Below, one piece after another: positions 42,731 to 43,269 of a DNA stretch of 43,269 nt. The DNA is from Rhodopirellula sp. Its GTDB lineage: Bacteria > Planctomycetota > Planctomycetia > Pirellulales > Pirellulaceae. The translations under genes were made by a program, and so were the position numbers. How positions within the stretch are numbered: the first letter of the stretch is position 1; each line of letters opens with the position of its first letter. The notes under the pieces were generated by a model. It saw nothing but the letters and a program-made list of their open reading frames with translations. It did no database searches and was not told the DNA's origin. Where the stretch lies: positions 1,959 to 45,227 of the forward strand of contig JAHELS010000026.1 in assembly GCA_024644085.1 (NCBI GenBank), given 5' to 3'.

Positions 42731-43252
42731 CTACGGGTTGGATGTCTTCTCAAAGCGTTTGTCGATTACGGAATCTGGAAGTCGAATCCTGTTTAGATCG
42801 ACGACCTTGCCGTCAACGATCAAACGAATCTCAATTCGCGCTCGGCGGGATAGGATTGCCTTTTTAACGTCGTGGCGAAGTTCCCGTGATGTTGCCGTCT
42901 TCCATTGCAGCCCATCGGCGAAAACATACTCCGGCAGCTTTCCAGATTCGTCGCGAATCGTGTCAGGCCAAGGTGGGCCGACCCTCAAATACGTCCCCTC
43001 TGGAATGCTAAGCTTCCCCTTTTCAATCGCCGCCTCTGCCTCAGGTCCATAAATCTTGGCCGTGTTGTCTCCTGGAACGATCAGTTGGCCGGTGTTAGGC
43101 GTAAAGATGACGACTCCGGCATCAAAATCAACGGCCGTCCACCGGTCGTGGCCGCTCCACAATGTCAATGGTGCTTCGTCGGTCGCAATCGAAAGCAAGT
43201 GGGGCCACGCCGCCTCGAATTGAGTTCGGTCGGTGAACGGGACGTGGTACAT
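42731..43252 (-). CDS. Hypothetical protein, possibly cut by the window end
   Basis: A 173-residue frame from the ATG at 43252. The frame stays open to the window edge (the preceding codons read H-S-G-Y-T), so the true start may lie further upstream. The N-terminal part (M-Y-H-V-P-F-T-D-R-T-Q-F-E-A-A-W-P-H-L) is beta-alpha-like, and the middle has W-S-G-H-D-R-W-T-A-V-D-F-D-A-G. No catalytic motif or signal was recognised. It lies 14 bases upstream of the N-P-Y-Q gene, probably in the same transcript. Confidence 0.6.
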   Translation of the reverse strand: MYHVPFTDRTQFEAAWPHLLSIATDEAPLTLWSGHDRWTAVDFDAGVVIFTPNTGQLIVPGDNTAKIYGPEAEAAIEKGKLSIPEGTYLRVGPPWPDTIRDESGKLPEYVFADGLQWKTATSRELRHDVKKAILSRRARIEIRLIVDGKVVDLNRIRLPDSVIDKRFEKTSNP

Positions 43253-43269
43253 CGTGTAGCCGGAATGGT

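Overview
The window looks like a piece of chromosome from a planctomycete of the Pirellulales/Rhodopirellula type. The evidence is three secreted FGly-type sulfatases beside a sialate-type esterase, many secreted proteins with low-complexity tails, short membrane proteins with the N-terminal F-S-I-R-T-L or N-P-Y-Q signatures common in that phylum, a very large kinase-like/TPR/caspase fusion, few obvious Shine-Dalgarno sites, and many convergent or divergent single genes instead of long operons. This assignment is an inference from gene content; no rRNA is present.

Layout. 1-78 is a 14-bp tandem repeat. 162-10768 carries sulfatases (162, 5898, 8855) and a carbohydrate esterase (1990) mixed with housekeeping genes: biotin synthase, a PSP1-domain protein, a gamma-carbonic-anhydrase-like protein, a separate GyrB C-terminal half (TOPRIM) and an Arg/Asp/Glu-rich secreted coiled-coil protein. 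10856-19241 holds an O-methyltransferase, a secreted DUF4380-like protein, a zinc-peptidase-like protein, a 32-residue very basic protein that resembles ribosomal protein bL37, a FabZ-like dehydratase, a trypsin-like protease, a BshB1-type deacetylase and a divergent secreted pair (a retropepsin and an unknown protein) whose start codons share one CATG. 19286-25388 holds a YiiX-like protein, pyrD, coaB, a TerB-like protein, an SH3 protein and a degenerate N-formylglutamate amidohydrolase homologue.

A tRNA-Arg(ACG) at 25527-25600 has a readable promoter and a strong hairpin in its leader. It borders an accessory stretch (25600-29400) of very small membrane proteins, a DUF1353 protein and a cupin. 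29856-38522 is the most unusual segment: a large secreted helical protein, overlapped by a membrane-associated caspase-fold protein, followed by a 1484-residue protein with an unknown N-terminal region, a kinase domain with a changed catalytic loop, one membrane span, TPR-like repeats and a second caspase-fold domain. The arrangement suggests a membrane signalling and proteolysis module. 38544-43252, all on the minus strand, holds a Tat-exported endonuclease/exonuclease/phosphatase-fold protein and a chain of small membrane, LRR and hypothetical genes; the last may continue past the window end.

Starts were moved inward from the longest open frame where a signal peptide, SD site or family alignment supported it. 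All family names rest on motif recognition by eye, without any database search.
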